DNA of 64,000 nucleotides from Sporosarcina sp. 6E9 (GTDB taxonomy: Bacteria > Bacillota > Bacilli > Bacillales_A > Planococcaceae), in contig NZ_JAGEMN010000001.1 of NCBI RefSeq assembly GCF_017921835.1, forward strand, positions 985,874 through 1,049,873, given 5' to 3'. This document shows, in pieces, positions 27,872 through 38,186 of this stretch. The position numbers were made by a program, and so were the translations under genes. How positions within the stretch are numbered: position 1 is the first letter of the stretch; each line of letters opens with the position of its first letter. The notes under the pieces were generated by a model that did not search any database, was not told the DNA's origin, and saw only the letters and a list, made by a program, of their open reading frames with translations.

Positions 27872-28243
27872 TTATTTAAGTGATAAAATATATTCTGCCA
27901 TTTCATCAAGGTGTTCTGCTGGTACTAGGTTCCCCGGCATTGCTGTACCAGAAATACCATTTTGGATGATATCTACAAGCTCTTCTTTAGATAGATCAGT
28001 TCCAACTAAACCTGGAGCTGCTCCGCCCATTCCACCAGTTAAATCCCCACCATGACAGCTAACACATTGACCGATAGCGACGTCTGGATCGAAGCTCGCC
28101 ACGTCCGCTTCTTCTTCAGTAGTATCTCCTTCAGCTTCTTTAGCGATTTCTTCTTTTTGCTCAATTCCATAAAGAGACATAAAGAAAATAAGACCAATTC
28201 CAAGTGAGAAAATCAGGAGAAAAGGAATAATAGGATTTTTCAT
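27872..28243 (-). CDS. cccA: Cytochrome c550, membrane-anchored
   Basis: 123 residues. An N-terminal uncleaved helix (PFLLIFSLGIGLIFFMSLYG) and an acidic linker precede a small c-type domain. Heme attachment site is C60-V-S-C63-H64; the axial methionine is probably M102 in GTAMPG. It carries electrons on the outer face of the membrane. ATG 28243 behind AGAAGGAGGG. Same place as B. subtilis cccA upstream of sigA. Confidence 0.92.
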   Translation of the reverse strand: MKNPIIPFLLIFSLGIGLIFFMSLYGIEQKEEIAKEAEGDTTEEEADVASFDPDVAIGQCVSCHGGDLTGGMGGAAPGLVGTDLSKEELVDIIQNGISGTAMPGNLVPAEHLDEMAEYILSLK

Positions 28244-28381
28244 TGAATTACCCTCCTTCTTCAAAATCAATTCTGTGATGATAACAATACACAACTAACA
28301 TTGTACTGTATCACTCGGAAAACTGAAAGTAATTTACTGTATTTCCTTCTCTCTTTGTGACAATTTCGACAAAAATGGGTT

Positions 28382-29524
28382 TTATCCGCAGCCAATCAGT
28401 CTAGCAATAACCATTCGTTGAACCTCAGAAGTACCTTCTCCTATTTCTAGGAGCTTCGCATCCCGCATATATCTTTCCACTTCATATTCTTTCATATAGC
28501 CATATCCGCCGTGTATTTGAATAGCCTCGGACGCATTTTCCATTGCAATTTCAGATGCATACAATTTACACATTGCTGCCTCTTTAGAAAATGGACGGCC
28601 TTGATCTTTTAACCAAGCTGCTTTATAAACCATATTTCGAGCCAGTTCGATTTTCAATGCCATGTCAGCTAGTTTAAATTGTGTAATTTGAAACTGGGAT
28701 AATGATTTACCAAACTGCTTTCGTTCTTTGGAGTATTGTAATGCACGATCATATGCCGCCTGGGCTATCCCCACAGCCATTGCGCCTATCCCAATACGTC
28801 CACCATCCAATGTGACTAGGAACTGCTTAAATCCGTTCCCCCGGACTCCTAGAAGGTTCTCTTTCGGAACACGAACATTATCTAAGATTAATTCGGTGGT
28901 ATTTGAAGCATTTAGACCCATTTTTTCATAATTGTCGATTATCGTAAAACCTTCTGCATCAGTTGGTACTATAATCGCACTAATTTCTTTTTCGCCATTA
29001 TTCACACCTGTGATCGCAGTCAGCGCAAGATTTTTTGCATAGCTTGCATTTGTAATAAATACTTTTGAACCGTTTATGATAAAGTCATCACCATCTTCTA
29101 CAGCAGTCGTCTGCGTCCCCCCCGCATCCGAACCGGCATTCGATTCCGTTAACCCGAATGCGCCAAAGGATTCGCCTGTACAAATAGGTGTTAAGTACTT
29201 TTCCTTTTGTTCTTCGGTGCCAAATAGATGAATTGGAGCTCCACCTAGTGAAATATGTGCGGAATATGTAATCCCGGTCGATGCGCATGCACGACTCAGT
29301 TCTTCCGTCACAATTGCAAAACTTGTTGTATCTGCCCCTCCACCACTGTACTTCTCGGAAAACGGCAACCCCATTAAGCCCATTTCCGAAAGTTTTTTAA
29401 ACACTTCAACAGGAAAGACTTTTGTTCGATCACGATCGATTGCCCCTGGTGCCACTTCCTCAACCGCGAATGCCCGAATCATCTTCTTAATCATCTGTTG
29501 TTCTTCTGTCAAATCAAAGTTCAA
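28382..29524 (-). CDS. Acyl-CoA dehydrogenase
   Basis: 380 residues, an FAD flavoenzyme of short- or medium-chain acyl-CoA oxidation (AcdA/Bcd-like). Signatures: FGLTESNAGSD (flavin and acyl binding), ERKQFGKSLSQFQ, and the C-terminal catalytic region IHGGYGYMKEYEVER..RDAKLLEIGEGTSEVQR, with glutamate in YGYMKEYEVER-IYEGT context. I prefer TTG 29524 (reading MNFDLTEEQ) 9 bases after GGGG; ATG 29533 overlaps the binding site. Not part of the B. subtilis cccA-sigA junction. Confidence 0.9.
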   Translation of the reverse strand: MNFDLTEEQQMIKKMIRAFAVEEVAPGAIDRDRTKVFPVEVFKKLSEMGLMGLPFSEKYSGGGADTTSFAIVTEELSRACASTGITYSAHISLGGAPIHLFGTEEQKEKYLTPICTGESFGAFGLTESNAGSDAGGTQTTAVEDGDDFIINGSKVFITNASYAKNLALTAITGVNNGEKEISAIIVPTDAEGFTIIDNYEKMGLNASNTTELILDNVRVPKENLLGVRGNGFKQFLVTLDGGRIGIGAMAVGIAQAAYDRALQYSKERKQFGKSLSQFQITQFKLADMALKIELARNMVYKAAWLKDQGRPFSKEAAMCKLYASEIAMENASEAIQIHGGYGYMKEYEVERYMRDAKLLEIGEGTSEVQRMVIARLIGCG

Positions 29525-29614
29525 GATATCCATCCCCTTTTCGTAAACGCTTACATCTATGATTATACCGAATAGACAGATAGAATCTCAACTTATTCAC
29601 AAAAATTTTCAATA

Positions 29615-29646
29615 TAAAAAAGCATCGGCCGAGTTTCGCCGATGCT
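29615..29646 (-). terminator. Terminator of the dnaG-sigA operon
   Basis: Minus strand stem AGCATCGGC/GCCGATGCT followed by TTTTTTATA, 9 bases after the sigA stop. Confidence 0.92.
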
Positions 29647-29654
29647 GGTAAGTC

Positions 29655-30788
29655 TTATTCTAGAAAATCTTTTAGGCGCTTGCTTCTTGATGGATGTCTT
29701 AGTTTACGAAGTGCTTTCGCTTCGATTTGTCGAATTCGTTCACGCGTAACACCAAATACTCTTCCGACTTCCTCGAGCGTTCTAGTTCTGCCATCGTCTA
29801 GACCAAAACGTAAACGAAGTACATTTTCTTCTCTATCGGTTAATGTATCAAGGACATCTTCCAATTGTTCTTTCAATAGTTCATACGCTGCGTGATCTGA
29901 AGGTGATTGAGCCTCAGAATCTTCGATGAAATCGCCTAAATGAGAATCATCTTCTTCACCAATAGGTGTTTCAAGGGATACAGGTTCTTGGGAAATCTTC
30001 AAAATCTCGCGTACTCTATCTGCAGTTAGTTCCATTTCTTCTCCAATTTCTTCTGGTGAAGGTTCACGGCCCAGGTCTTGCAATAATTGTCTTTGAACAC
30101 GAATTAATTTGTTGATTGTCTCAACCATATGAACTGGAATTCGAATGGTTCTAGCTTGGTCAGCAATTGCGCGGGTGATTGCTTGTCGAATCCACCACGT
30201 TGCGTACGTACTGAACTTAAAGCCTTTTGTATGATCAAATTTCTCAACAGCTTTAATTAGTCCCATATTTCCTTCTTGGATTAGATCAAGGAACAACATT
30301 CCGCGTCCAACGTAACGTTTTGCAATACTAACAACTAATCGAAGGTTAGCTTCAGCTAGTTCTTTGCTTGCAGATTCGTCACCTTCTATTATGCGTTTGG
30401 CTATGGCAACTTCTTCGTCACCCGTAAGTAATTCTACACGGCCAATTTCTTTTAAATACATTCGAACCGGATCATTAATTTTCACACCAGGTGGGACGCT
30501 TAGATCATTTAAATCGAGCTTAGAATCATCCACGACTTCTTTAGTCGTCGTTTTTTCAGCCTCTTCTTCTTCATCTTCTGATTTTCGATCCATTTCAATG
30601 CCTTGCGCTTCTAGTAAATCAAGGAATTCCTCAAATTGCTCTGGTTCTATCTCATATGGGGAGAGTTTTTCAGTCACCTCATCAAGTGTTATTTCACCAG
30701 TTTTCTTTCCAGCTTCTAATAATTGTGCCTTAACTTCTTTAATTGTAAGTTCTTCTTTCATTCCTGCAGATAATTCTTTTTTAGTCAT
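29655..30788 (-). CDS. sigA: RNA polymerase primary sigma factor SigA
   Basis: 377 residues. Region 1.1 is at the N-terminus, followed by an acidic linker; region 1.2 is [11 protein letters not shown]. The region 2 core contains [19 protein letters not shown] (2.3-2.4). Region 3 is at about 225-300, and region 4.2 is [20 protein letters not shown]. All match the housekeeping factor. Second gene of a dnaG-sigA operon; 33 bases separate it from dnaG. Confidence 0.97.
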   Translation of the reverse strand: MTKKELSAGMKEELTIKEVKAQLLEAGKKTGEITLDEVTEKLSPYEIEPEQFEEFLDLLEAQGIEMDRKSEDEEEEAEKTTTKEVVDDSKLDLNDLSVPPGVKINDPVRMYLKEIGRVELLTGDEEVAIAKRIIEGDESASKELAEANLRLVVSIAKRYVGRGMLFLDLIQEGNMGLIKAVEKFDHTKGFKFSTYATWWIRQAITRAIADQARTIRIPVHMVETINKLIRVQRQLLQDLGREPSPEEIGEEMELTADRVREILKISQEPVSLETPIGEEDDSHLGDFIEDSEAQSPSDHAAYELLKEQLEDVLDTLTDREENVLRLRFGLDDGRTRTLEEVGRVFGVTRERIRQIEAKALRKLRHPSRSKRLKDFLE

Positions 30789-30821
30789 CTAACCCGTTCC
30801 TCCTCCTAACACCGGATGTGG

Positions 30822-32645
30822 CTATTTAGCCGATAATGATTTCCGGAGCTGTATAATATCCCTGGCCAGCTCCAACGCCCGGGTATGATCATTTTTCTTT
30901 TCAGCTTCTTTAGACTCATGCAATTTCTTCTGAATTGTTAACCTAATTCGATATTTCTCCAAATGTTTGACGCAGTCTTCAATTTCTTGTTCGGTATGTT
31001 CAGGATCACGTTCAGTCATCGCAGCTTCAAGGACAATTTTCCTTAAGTTGCGATCTTCTAACGATTCCGCAAACCTATGAAAATCAGGCATTCCATGTTC
31101 TTCGTAAAATCCGGCAAGACGAACGAATATTGCTGAATAATCATCGCCAATAAAAACATCTCTTCGCTCTTTTTGAAAGCGATCAAATAGGGATCCGTCA
31201 TTTAACAAATGGTATAATAATAATCGCTCTGCTCGTTGGGTCCCTGTTTTGTTTCGTTTTGGTACAACTTTTTCAGAAATATTACCGCCGTTTACAAATT
31301 CTACAGGCTCTGCTTTCGCCTGCCTTGCCCGATTTCCTGCCATTTTCATGAATTGTTGCGTGATTGCTTCAACCGATATGTTTGTCTCGGTTGAGAGTTG
31401 TCGAATGTACATATCCCTCTCTACAGGCGATACGCGTTTTGCTAATTCTTCAAGAACCTCGTGTATAAATTGCAAAACATCATTTTCATAAGAGAAGTTT
31501 TTAGAACGTTTAGCATATGCCATAATGAATGACATATACGAATGTGGATTTCCGATAATTTGATCGCGAAAGGCTTGTCCGCCGAACTCCATAATATAAT
31601 CATCAGGATCCATATTTGTCGGTAATATTGCGATTTGCACATCAAACCCATTGCGTGAGATCATACCGGAAAATCTTTTAGCAGCTTCCCATCCAGCATC
31701 ATCTCCATCGCAGCATATGATTACTTCTTTTGCAACTCGCTTCATTTTTATGAGATGCGCATCTGATAATGCGGTTCCCATAAGTGCCACACTGTTTTTT
31801 ATATCCGCGCGATCAGCCGAAATAGTATCCATAAAACCTTCAAACAGTATTACTTTACCCGTTTTTCGTACATTAAGACGTGCATTGTGCAAATTGTATA
31901 ACATTTTGTTTTTTTCAAAAATTGGTGTTTCAGGGCTATTAAGGTATTTTGCGACTTCCTTTCCTTCCACCAATGTCCGACCTGAAAAGGCAATTACGTT
32001 ACCATTATCGTCATGAAGTGGAAACATAATACGTCCGCGAAATCGGTCAAAGAAACCAGTTCCATCATCCTTCATTATGCAAAGGCCAGCTTTTTCCATT
32101 TCCATCATATTAAAACCTTTACGATGGAGTAATGTTGATAGTGCATCAAATTCATCAAGGGACCATCCAATTCCATATTTTTCGATATCGAGTCTCGTAA
32201 ATCCTCTATTTTCTAGATATTCTAGTGCTTTTTCCCCTTCTACTGTATTTAAGAGTAGATGGCTGTAAAAATTCGCGGCGAGCGAATGCGCTTCAACCAT
32301 ATGTTTAAATTCATCAAGCGGTCTGGAATCATTAGTCGCTTGGCTAAATGAGGGGTCAATTTCAATTCCTGTACGTTCTGCAAGTTTAATAACTGCATCT
32401 GTGAATTGTCGATTTTCGATATCCATAACAAATGTAATTGCATTACCGCTTGCCCCGCATCCAAAGCAATGAAAAAGTTGTTTGTCTTCAGAAACGGAAA
32501 ATGAAGGTGTGTTTTCCCCATGAAAAGGACAAAGACCAAACCAATTCTTGCCTCTTTTTGTCAGTTGTACATGTTCACCAATAAGATCAACTATATCGGT
32601 CTTAGTACGTACCTCTTCAATAATTTCCTCTGATATTCGTGTCAT
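30822..32645 (-). CDS. dnaG: DNA primase
   Basis: 607 residues. The zinc-binding CHC2 domain is N-terminal (CPFHGENTPSFSV and HCFGCGASG). The TOPRIM core has VILFEGFMD and CCDGDDAGWEAA. The C-terminal helicase-interaction domain lies from about residue 450. Makes RNA primers for replication. Leads the macromolecular synthesis operon with sigA. Confidence 0.97.
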   Translation of the reverse strand: MTRISEEIIEEVRTKTDIVDLIGEHVQLTKRGKNWFGLCPFHGENTPSFSVSEDKQLFHCFGCGASGNAITFVMDIENRQFTDAVIKLAERTGIEIDPSFSQATNDSRPLDEFKHMVEAHSLAANFYSHLLLNTVEGEKALEYLENRGFTRLDIEKYGIGWSLDEFDALSTLLHRKGFNMMEMEKAGLCIMKDDGTGFFDRFRGRIMFPLHDDNGNVIAFSGRTLVEGKEVAKYLNSPETPIFEKNKMLYNLHNARLNVRKTGKVILFEGFMDTISADRADIKNSVALMGTALSDAHLIKMKRVAKEVIICCDGDDAGWEAAKRFSGMISRNGFDVQIAILPTNMDPDDYIMEFGGQAFRDQIIGNPHSYMSFIMAYAKRSKNFSYENDVLQFIHEVLEELAKRVSPVERDMYIRQLSTETNISVEAITQQFMKMAGNRARQAKAEPVEFVNGGNISEKVVPKRNKTGTQRAERLLLYHLLNDGSLFDRFQKERRDVFIGDDYSAIFVRLAGFYEEHGMPDFHRFAESLEDRNLRKIVLEAAMTERDPEHTEQEIEDCVKHLEKYRIRLTIQKKLHESKEAEKKNDHTRALELARDIIQLRKSLSAK

Positions 32646-32800
32646 GATATCACCATCTTCTACTCTGTATACTATCTTTCGTGACGTTCTTTTGAATATC
32701 CTTCTTTATTCGACAAATTTCTTAATAATACTCCGAAACTATTATTCTACACTATTCTCTGTGACATTTCATTAAACAACTATAGATTAATATTGTCCCT

Positions 32801-32836
32801 AAAAGAAGAACCTATCCATTTCGGAAGGTTCTTCTC
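32801..32836 (-). terminator. Terminator of ccpN-ppsR
   Basis: Stem AGAAGAACCT/AGGTTCTTCT with a loop of about 12 bases and TTTT on the minus strand, two bases after the ppsR stop. Confidence 0.75.
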
Positions 32837-32838
32837 AT

Positions 32839-33654
32839 TTATTCACTTCTATTGGATAGTTCACCAATAATAACATTTGCTGTTTCTTCAACAGCTTTGG
32901 TAGTAACGTCAACCACAGTACATCCTATTTTATCGGTTATTTCCCTAAAATGCTTGATTTCTGCTTGGATTCTTTCAAGGCGGGCATAATTAGCATCATC
33001 ACGTAAGCCAAGTGCGATTAGCCGTTCTTTTCTGATTGTATTTAATTTATCTGGTGAGATAATTAGCGCAAAACATTTTTTAGGATCAATCATAAATAAT
33101 TCTTCTGGTGGATCGACTTCTGGAACAAGCGGTACGTTAGCAACTCGATACCGTTGGTGTGCCAAGTATTGCGATAATGGTGTTTTAGATGTTCTGGAGA
33201 CACCTATTAATACAATATCTGCTTTTAATATACCGCGGGGGTCTCGACCATCATCGTATTTTACGGCAAACTCAATCGCCTCGATTTTTTTGAAATAATC
33301 ATCATCTAGTTTCCTTACTAGTCCAGGCTCTTCTAGCGGTTTCTCGTCAAGTTGAATGCTGAGTTGTTCCACGATAGGTCCAAGCAAATCGATACACTTA
33401 ATGCTTTGGTTTTGACACTCAATTTTTATTCTTTCACGCATGTCGCTTTTAACAAGCGTATAAACAATTACCGCATCTTGTTGCCGTGCCAAAAAGGCAA
33501 TTTCCTCCAACTGTGTTTCATCTTCAATATGTGAGAAACGTTTTAATACAACTGAATCTAATCCTCTCCCGAATTGGCTTGCAGCGGCTTTCGCAACGAG
33601 TTCAGCGGTTTCTCCAACTGAGTCAGAGACAATGAACATTGTAAGTTTCTTCAT
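32839..33654 (-). CDS. ppsR: Pyruvate, phosphate dikinase regulatory protein (DUF299)
   Basis: 271 residues starting MKKLTMFIVSDSVGETAE at ATG 33654. The bifunctional kinase/phosphorylase P-loop GVSRTSKTPLS is at about residues 151-161. Family members control PPDK by ADP-dependent phosphorylation of a threonine. In Bacilli the neighbour is ccpN, here 10 bases upstream. The open frame to 33759 lies inside ccpN and is not used. Confidence 0.92.
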   Translation of the reverse strand: MKKLTMFIVSDSVGETAELVAKAAASQFGRGLDSVVLKRFSHIEDETQLEEIAFLARQQDAVIVYTLVKSDMRERIKIECQNQSIKCIDLLGPIVEQLSIQLDEKPLEEPGLVRKLDDDYFKKIEAIEFAVKYDDGRDPRGILKADIVLIGVSRTSKTPLSQYLAHQRYRVANVPLVPEVDPPEELFMIDPKKCFALIISPDKLNTIRKERLIALGLRDDANYARLERIQAEIKHFREITDKIGCTVVDVTTKAVEETANVIIGELSNRSE

Positions 33655-33664
33655 GCTATCACCC

Positions 33665-34294
33665 TCATAATTCATGGTCATCCGCAAGCGATAGAAAAGC
33701 TGCGGTAATATTTGTTTTTGTAATTCGGCCAACAACTTCAAGACCCGTCCCTTTATCAATTATGACTGGAAGTGAATCAATTTGTTTATCGATCATTTTT
33801 CCAGCTGCTTTGAGTAAAGTATCGGACTTATTGCAATAAGTTATGTTCGGCATTCTAGTCATGATTATATGAACAGGCACTTTATCGATTTCATTGTTTC
33901 CAAGGCAAGATCTTAGTAAATCTTTCCTGGATAGGATTCCGGTAAGATAGGAAGACTTATCAACGACAAACAAGGTGCCGACATCTTCTAGAAACATTTG
34001 ACAAATTGCATCATAAACGGATAATTCTTCAGTCACAACAACCGGTCTGGATTGAAAATCTTTAACTTTCATTGCATTAATACTATCGTTTAGAGATTTA
34101 ACAGGTTTTTTTCCAGAGAAAAAATACCCGACTCTTGGTCGCGCATCAAGATAACCAGCCATCGTTAGGATTGCAAGATCGGGACGGATTGTTGCTCTGA
34201 CTAGATTTAATCGCACGGCTATTTGCTCGCCGGTTATTGGACCATCTTCTTTAACGATTTCAAGAATTTCGGTCTGACGCTTATTAAGTTCCAT
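33665..34294 (-). CDS. ccpN: Transcriptional repressor CcpN
   Basis: 209 residues: an N-terminal winged helix (EILEIVKEDGPITGEQIAVRLNLVRATIRPDLAILTMAGYL) and two CBS domains at about 80-200. In B. subtilis CcpN represses gluconeogenic genes and senses ATP/ADP. Its pairing with ppsR supports the name. Good AAGGCGGTGA ribosome site. Confidence 0.93.
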   Translation of the reverse strand: MELNKRQTEILEIVKEDGPITGEQIAVRLNLVRATIRPDLAILTMAGYLDARPRVGYFFSGKKPVKSLNDSINAMKVKDFQSRPVVVTEELSVYDAICQMFLEDVGTLFVVDKSSYLTGILSRKDLLRSCLGNNEIDKVPVHIIMTRMPNITYCNKSDTLLKAAGKMIDKQIDSLPVIIDKGTGLEVVGRITKTNITAAFLSLADDHEL

Positions 34295-34388
34295 AGGTCA
34301 CCGCCTTACAGGTATAATTCATGAATGTAAAATTAACGTCACTATGTAATATAATCTACTTGCTTATTATATATGAAGACGACCACTA

Positions 34389-34417
34389 TTGCGAAGAAAT
34401 CGGAATCATGGTATACT
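34389..34417 (+). promoter_or_regulatory. SigA promoter of glyS
   Basis: TTGCGA at 34389-34394 and TATACT at 34412-34417 separated by 17 bases, about 15-20 bases ahead of the T-box leader. Confidence 0.7.
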
Positions 34418-34437
34418 TATTAGTGAACTAAATAAGC

Positions 34438-34632
34438 GTTGAGAGGTATTAAAGTAATGTCTACAAAAAGCGAGTTGGGATAGTGAGAGCCAACAAAGAC
34501 ATGAATAGGCAACCTTGAGCTATGTACTTTCCAAGAGGGCTGATGGGTTTTTCAGCCAAACGGGGTGGAACCGCGGGTCATTATGCACTCGTCCCCGGAC
34601 TTTATGTCCGGGGATGAGTGCTTATTTTTATT
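34438..34632 (+). promoter_or_regulatory. T-box leader (glycine) of glyS
   Basis: Stem I contains AGTTGGGATAGTGAGAGCC and a specifier-loop region AATAGGCAACC whose GGC (34508-34510) is a glycine codon. The conserved T-box GGGTGGAACCGCGGGT is at 34563-34578. A terminator with 16-bp arms at 34585-34600 and 34606-34621 is followed by TTATTTTTATTT. Uncharged tRNA-Gly should stabilise the antiterminator and allow glyS transcription. Confidence 0.92.
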
Positions 34633-34651
34633 TGAAAGGAATGTTAATTTT

Positions 34652-36022
34652 ATGGAAAAAGTAGTAAACTTAGCAAAAACAAGAGGATTCATATTTCCTG
34701 GGTCCGAAATTTATGGTGGACTAGCCAATACTTGGGATTATGGTCCGCTCGGAATAGAACTAAAAAACAATATTAAAAAAGCTTGGTGGCAGAAGTTCGT
34801 TCAAGAATCACCACATAACGTTGGTCTTGACGCAGCTATACTGATGAACCCTAAAGTATGGGAAGCTTCTGGACACACTGGAAATTTCAATGATCCTATG
34901 ATTGACTGTAAAAAATGCAAAACGCGTCACCGGGTAGACAAGCTAATTGAAGATGCATTGGATGCAAAAGGTATGGAAATTATTGTTGATGGTCTGTCAT
35001 TTGAAAAAATGAACGAATTGATTGTTGAACACGATGTTGTATGCCCTACTTGCGGCGCGATGGATTACACTGAAATTCGACAGTTTAATTTAATGTTCAA
35101 AACATCCCAAGGCGTTACGGACTCTTCAGCAAACGAAATATTTTTACGTCCGGAAACAGCACAAGGTATTTTTGTAAACTTTAAAAACGTTCAGCGCTCA
35201 ATGAGAAAGAGAATGCCTTTCGGAATCGCACAAATCGGGAAGAGTTTCCGTAATGAAATAACGCCAGGAAACTTCACATTCCGCACACGCGAGTTCGAAC
35301 AAATGGAATTAGAATTTTTCTGTAAACCAGGCGAGGATAACGAATGGTACGAATACTGGCGCGATTTCTCAAAAAACTGGTTATTAAGCTTAGGCTTGAC
35401 TGAATCCAATATTCGTTTGCGCGAACATACTGAAGATGAGCTATCCCATTATTCAAAAGGCACCGTCGATATTGAATATAAATTCCCATTCGGTTGGGGC
35501 GAACTATGGGGCATTGCGAACCGCACGGACTTTGACCTAAAACGTCATATGGAATTTTCAGGCGAAGATTTCCATTACCAAGATCCTGTAACGAATGAAA
35601 AGTATGTACCTTACTGCATCGAGCCATCACTAGGTGCTGACCGGGTAACGCTAGCTTACCTAACTGACGCATACAAAGAAGAAACTCTTGAAGGTGATGA
35701 CAAGCGTACAGTTCTACAATTCCACCCGGCAATCGCACCTGTCAAAGCATGTGTGTTGCCTTTATCTAAAAAACTTTCGGAAAGTGCGGAAAAAGTTTAT
35801 GCCGATTTGCGTAAACATTTCGTCGTACAATACGATGAGTCACAGTCGATTGGCAGAAGATATCGTAGACAAGATGAGATTGGTACTCCGTTCTGTATCA
35901 CTTATGATTTCGACTCAGAAGAAGATCAACAAGTGACAGTGAGACACCGTGATTCAATGGAACAAATCCGTATGCCTATTGACGAGGTCAAGGATTATAT
36001 TGCGAAACATTTAGAGTTTTAA
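34652..36022 (+). CDS. glyS: Glycine-tRNA ligase, single-chain dimeric class II type
   Basis: 456 residues. Class II motifs: the N-terminal [25 protein letters not shown], motif 2 [21 protein letters not shown] and motif 3 [10 protein letters not shown] (EPSLGADR). The C-terminal anticodon-binding domain starts near 365 ([10 protein letters not shown]). A zinc-like CXXC pair occurs in CKKCKTRH and CPTCGAMD. This is the eukaryote/archaea-like homodimer, not the alpha2-beta2 GlyQ-GlyS of B. subtilis. It is transcribed opposite to its neighbours ccpN and recO and controlled by its own T-box. Confidence 0.95.
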   Translation: MEKVVNLAKTRGFIFPGSEIYGGLANTWDYGPLGIELKNNIKKAWWQKFVQESPHNVGLDAAILMNPKVWEASGHTGNFNDPMIDCKKCKTRHRVDKLIEDALDAKGMEIIVDGLSFEKMNELIVEHDVVCPTCGAMDYTEIRQFNLMFKTSQGVTDSSANEIFLRPETAQGIFVNFKNVQRSMRKRMPFGIAQIGKSFRNEITPGNFTFRTREFEQMELEFFCKPGEDNEWYEYWRDFSKNWLLSLGLTESNIRLREHTEDELSHYSKGTVDIEYKFPFGWGELWGIANRTDFDLKRHMEFSGEDFHYQDPVTNEKYVPYCIEPSLGADRVTLAYLTDAYKEETLEGDDKRTVLQFHPAIAPVKACVLPLSKKLSESAEKVYADLRKHFVVQYDESQSIGRRYRRQDEIGTPFCITYDFDSEEDQQVTVRHRDSMEQIRMPIDEVKDYIAKHLEF

Positions 36023-36034
36023 TTTAAAAATAGA

Positions 36035-36083
36035 AAATCCCGTGAGCGAAGTTTTTTCAACTTCCTTCACGGGATTCTTTTTT
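36035..36083 (+). terminator. Bidirectional terminator at the glyS-recO junction
   Basis: Stem AATCCCGTG...CACGGGATT with an inner GAAGTT/AACTTC extension, followed by CTTTTTTT on the plus strand. Its right arm lies inside the last codons of recO. Confidence 0.85.
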
Positions 36084-36845
36084 TGGTAATAATTCAGGAG
36101 TAGATTCAAGTTGTTCAATAAACGATCTTGACTTAAACCAAATTCCGAGTTGCTCATCATAGACTGTTTGAATTATTTTCTTCATAAATTTTTTCGTCTC
36201 TTTTTTCAACGTTAAATTCCCTACACGATTGATTGGCACTGTATAAAATGTACGAATGAGTTTCAACTGATTCGGTGTAATACGAACCAAATACGGGTCT
36301 ACAGAAAAACAACGGTGACAAATAAAACCAATCTCCTTGAAAGAAAAGCCAAATTCTCCTTCAGTCGCACGGCAGTTGACACATTCATGAAGCACCGGAT
36401 GGATACCACCAACGGGCAACATCTTCCATTCGACAAACAGCGATATTGCCTCTGGATCAAACCCCTCATTCATTGCATGAAGTGCATCATATAATAATTC
36501 ATAGACGCCCAGTACACGTTCATTCTCCTCTGTCATCTTATCAACAATTTCAACGACATAGCTGGCATAGGCAGTCACTTCTAAATCTTGGAGAATATGA
36601 CGCATGGATTCAATTTGTTCGCCTTGGGAGAGCGTTCCCATCCCCCGCCCTTTACGGATAAGATAGGACCCGTGAGTGAATGGTTGGGTAACAGCTGCCA
36701 GTTTACTTCTAGGTTTTTTTGCGCCGCGGGCCATTGCCGTCACTTTGCCGGCTTCTTTTGAGAACAAAGTGACGATTTTATTGGACTCGCCGTATGGAAT
36801 TGATCGTAAAACGATGCCTTCCCATTTATTTAGCAAGCGACCCAC
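36057..36845 (-). CDS. recO: DNA repair protein RecO
   Basis: 262 residues. N-terminal OB fold (WEGIVLRSIPYGESNKIVTLFSKEAGKV), then a helical domain with the four-cysteine zinc site CVNCRATEG and CHRCF. Helps RecA loading in RecFOR recombination. The 3' end doubles as part of the terminator hairpin. The small gene yqzL, found between recO and era in B. subtilis, is absent. Confidence 0.93.
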   Translation of the reverse strand: MGRLLNKWEGIVLRSIPYGESNKIVTLFSKEAGKVTAMARGAKKPRSKLAAVTQPFTHGSYLIRKGRGMGTLSQGEQIESMRHILQDLEVTAYASYVVEIVDKMTEENERVLGVYELLYDALHAMNEGFDPEAISLFVEWKMLPVGGIHPVLHECVNCRATEGEFGFSFKEIGFICHRCFSVDPYLVRITPNQLKLIRTFYTVPINRVGNLTLKKETKKFMKKIIQTVYDEQLGIWFKSRSFIEQLESTPELLPKKESREGS

Positions 36846-36861
36846 CCCTTTTTAGATATTC

Positions 36862-37776
36862 TTAATATTCATCGTCGTCGAATCCAAATTCTTTCAAACG
36901 ACCCGGCCTATTACGCCAATCCTTTTGCACTTTTACCCATAGTTCAAGAAAAACTTTTGATCCTAATAACATTTCAATGTCGTGCCTAGCTTTTGTTCCG
37001 ATTTCCTTAAGAAGCGCGCCTCTTTTTCCTATCACAATTCCTTTTTGCGAATCACGCTCAACAATTATCGTAGCCATGATATTAACCATATCGCGATCTT
37101 TATCGCGCTCAATTTTTTCAATGACAACCGCAATTGAATGCGGAATTTCTTCTCGAGTTAATTGGAGCGCCTTTTCACGGATAAATTCAGAAATGATGAA
37201 GCGTTCAGGGTGATCTGTCACTTGATCTTCTGGATAATACTGAGGCCCTTCAGGCAAGTATTTTTTTAACGTTTCTAGTAAACGATCTGTATTATTACCG
37301 TTCAATGCTGATATTGGTACGATTTCAGCAAAATCATACTCCGATTTATACGAAACAATGGTCTCCAACAAGCTATCAGGATGAACCTTGTCAATCTTAT
37401 TAATAATCAGGAAAACAGGGGTCTCTGTATTTTGAAGCATTTCGATAATGAACCGATCACCTGGTCCGATTTTTTCTTCTGCATTTACCATGAACATAAT
37501 TATGTCGACTTCTCTTAATGTATTGCGAGCCACCTTAAGCATGAAGTCGCCCAATTTATGTTTTGGTTTATGTATGCCGGGCGTATCGATATAAATGAGT
37601 TGCGAATCATCTGTTGTTACGACCCCTTGAACTTTATTTCGAGTAGTTTGCGGCTTATCGCTCATAATGGCTATTTTTTGCCCAACTACATGATTTAAAA
37701 ATGTTGATTTACCTACGTTAGGTCTACCGACAATTGCGATAAACCCCGATTTGAATGTGTTACTTCTTTCTTGCAT
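36862..37776 (-). CDS. era: GTPase Era
   Basis: 304 residues; an essential GTPase of 30S assembly. G1 GRPNVGKS at residues 17-24, G2 region TTR, G3 DTPGIH, G4 NKIDK, and C-terminal KH domain with [14 protein letters not shown] 37776 is 9 bases after GGAGG and overlaps the cdd 3' end by 17 bases. Confidence 0.95.
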   Translation of the reverse strand: MQERSNTFKSGFIAIVGRPNVGKSTFLNHVVGQKIAIMSDKPQTTRNKVQGVVTTDDSQLIYIDTPGIHKPKHKLGDFMLKVARNTLREVDIIMFMVNAEEKIGPGDRFIIEMLQNTETPVFLIINKIDKVHPDSLLETIVSYKSEYDFAEIVPISALNGNNTDRLLETLKKYLPEGPQYYPEDQVTDHPERFIISEFIREKALQLTREEIPHSIAVVIEKIERDKDRDMVNIMATIIVERDSQKGIVIGKRGALLKEIGTKARHDIEMLLGSKVFLELWVKVQKDWRNRPGRLKEFGFDDDEY

Positions 37777-38170
37777 ATGCAAGATCCTCCTTTGTAAATG
37801 CACCTGGAAGCAATTCTGCGACAGTTGTTTCCATTACATCACCTTTTAAATTTGTTAAATATACCGGCATTTCGCCTTCACAGAATTCCGCGATTACTTG
37901 CCTGCAAGCACCACAAGGCGATATTGGACCTTCTGTATCGCCTGTAACAGCCAACGCTTTAAACGAATGCACCCCTTCGGATATAGCTTTAAAAAACGCA
38001 GTTCGTTCTGCGCAGTTCGACAATCCAAATGATGAGTTTTCAATATTGCAACCTTGATAGATAATCCCGTTTTCTCCGAGTAAAGCCGCCCCTACCGGAA
38101 ATTTTGAATAGGGTACGTAAGCCTTTTCTCTTGCTGTTTTCGATTCTATAATAAGTTTTTCTTTAGTCAT
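37760..38170 (-). CDS. cdd: Cytidine deaminase
   Basis: 136 residues. Zinc ligands C53, C86 and C89, with E55 as the proton shuttle (NCAERTAFF and PCGACRQ). Deaminates cytidine and deoxycytidine for salvage. Tight operon position between dgkA and era. Confidence 0.95.
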   Translation of the reverse strand: MTKEKLIIESKTAREKAYVPYSKFPVGAALLGENGIIYQGCNIENSSFGLSNCAERTAFFKAISEGVHSFKALAVTGDTEGPISPCGACRQVIAEFCEGEMPVYLTNLKGDVMETTVAELLPGAFTKEDLAYARKK

Positions 38171-38186
38171 AAAACCACTCCTTGGT

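Noticed and set aside
32646-32838. Possible small gene between dnaG and ppsR, where B. subtilis has antE and yqxD
   Set aside because: The gap is under 200 bases, and contains only the dnaG upstream region and the ppsR terminator.
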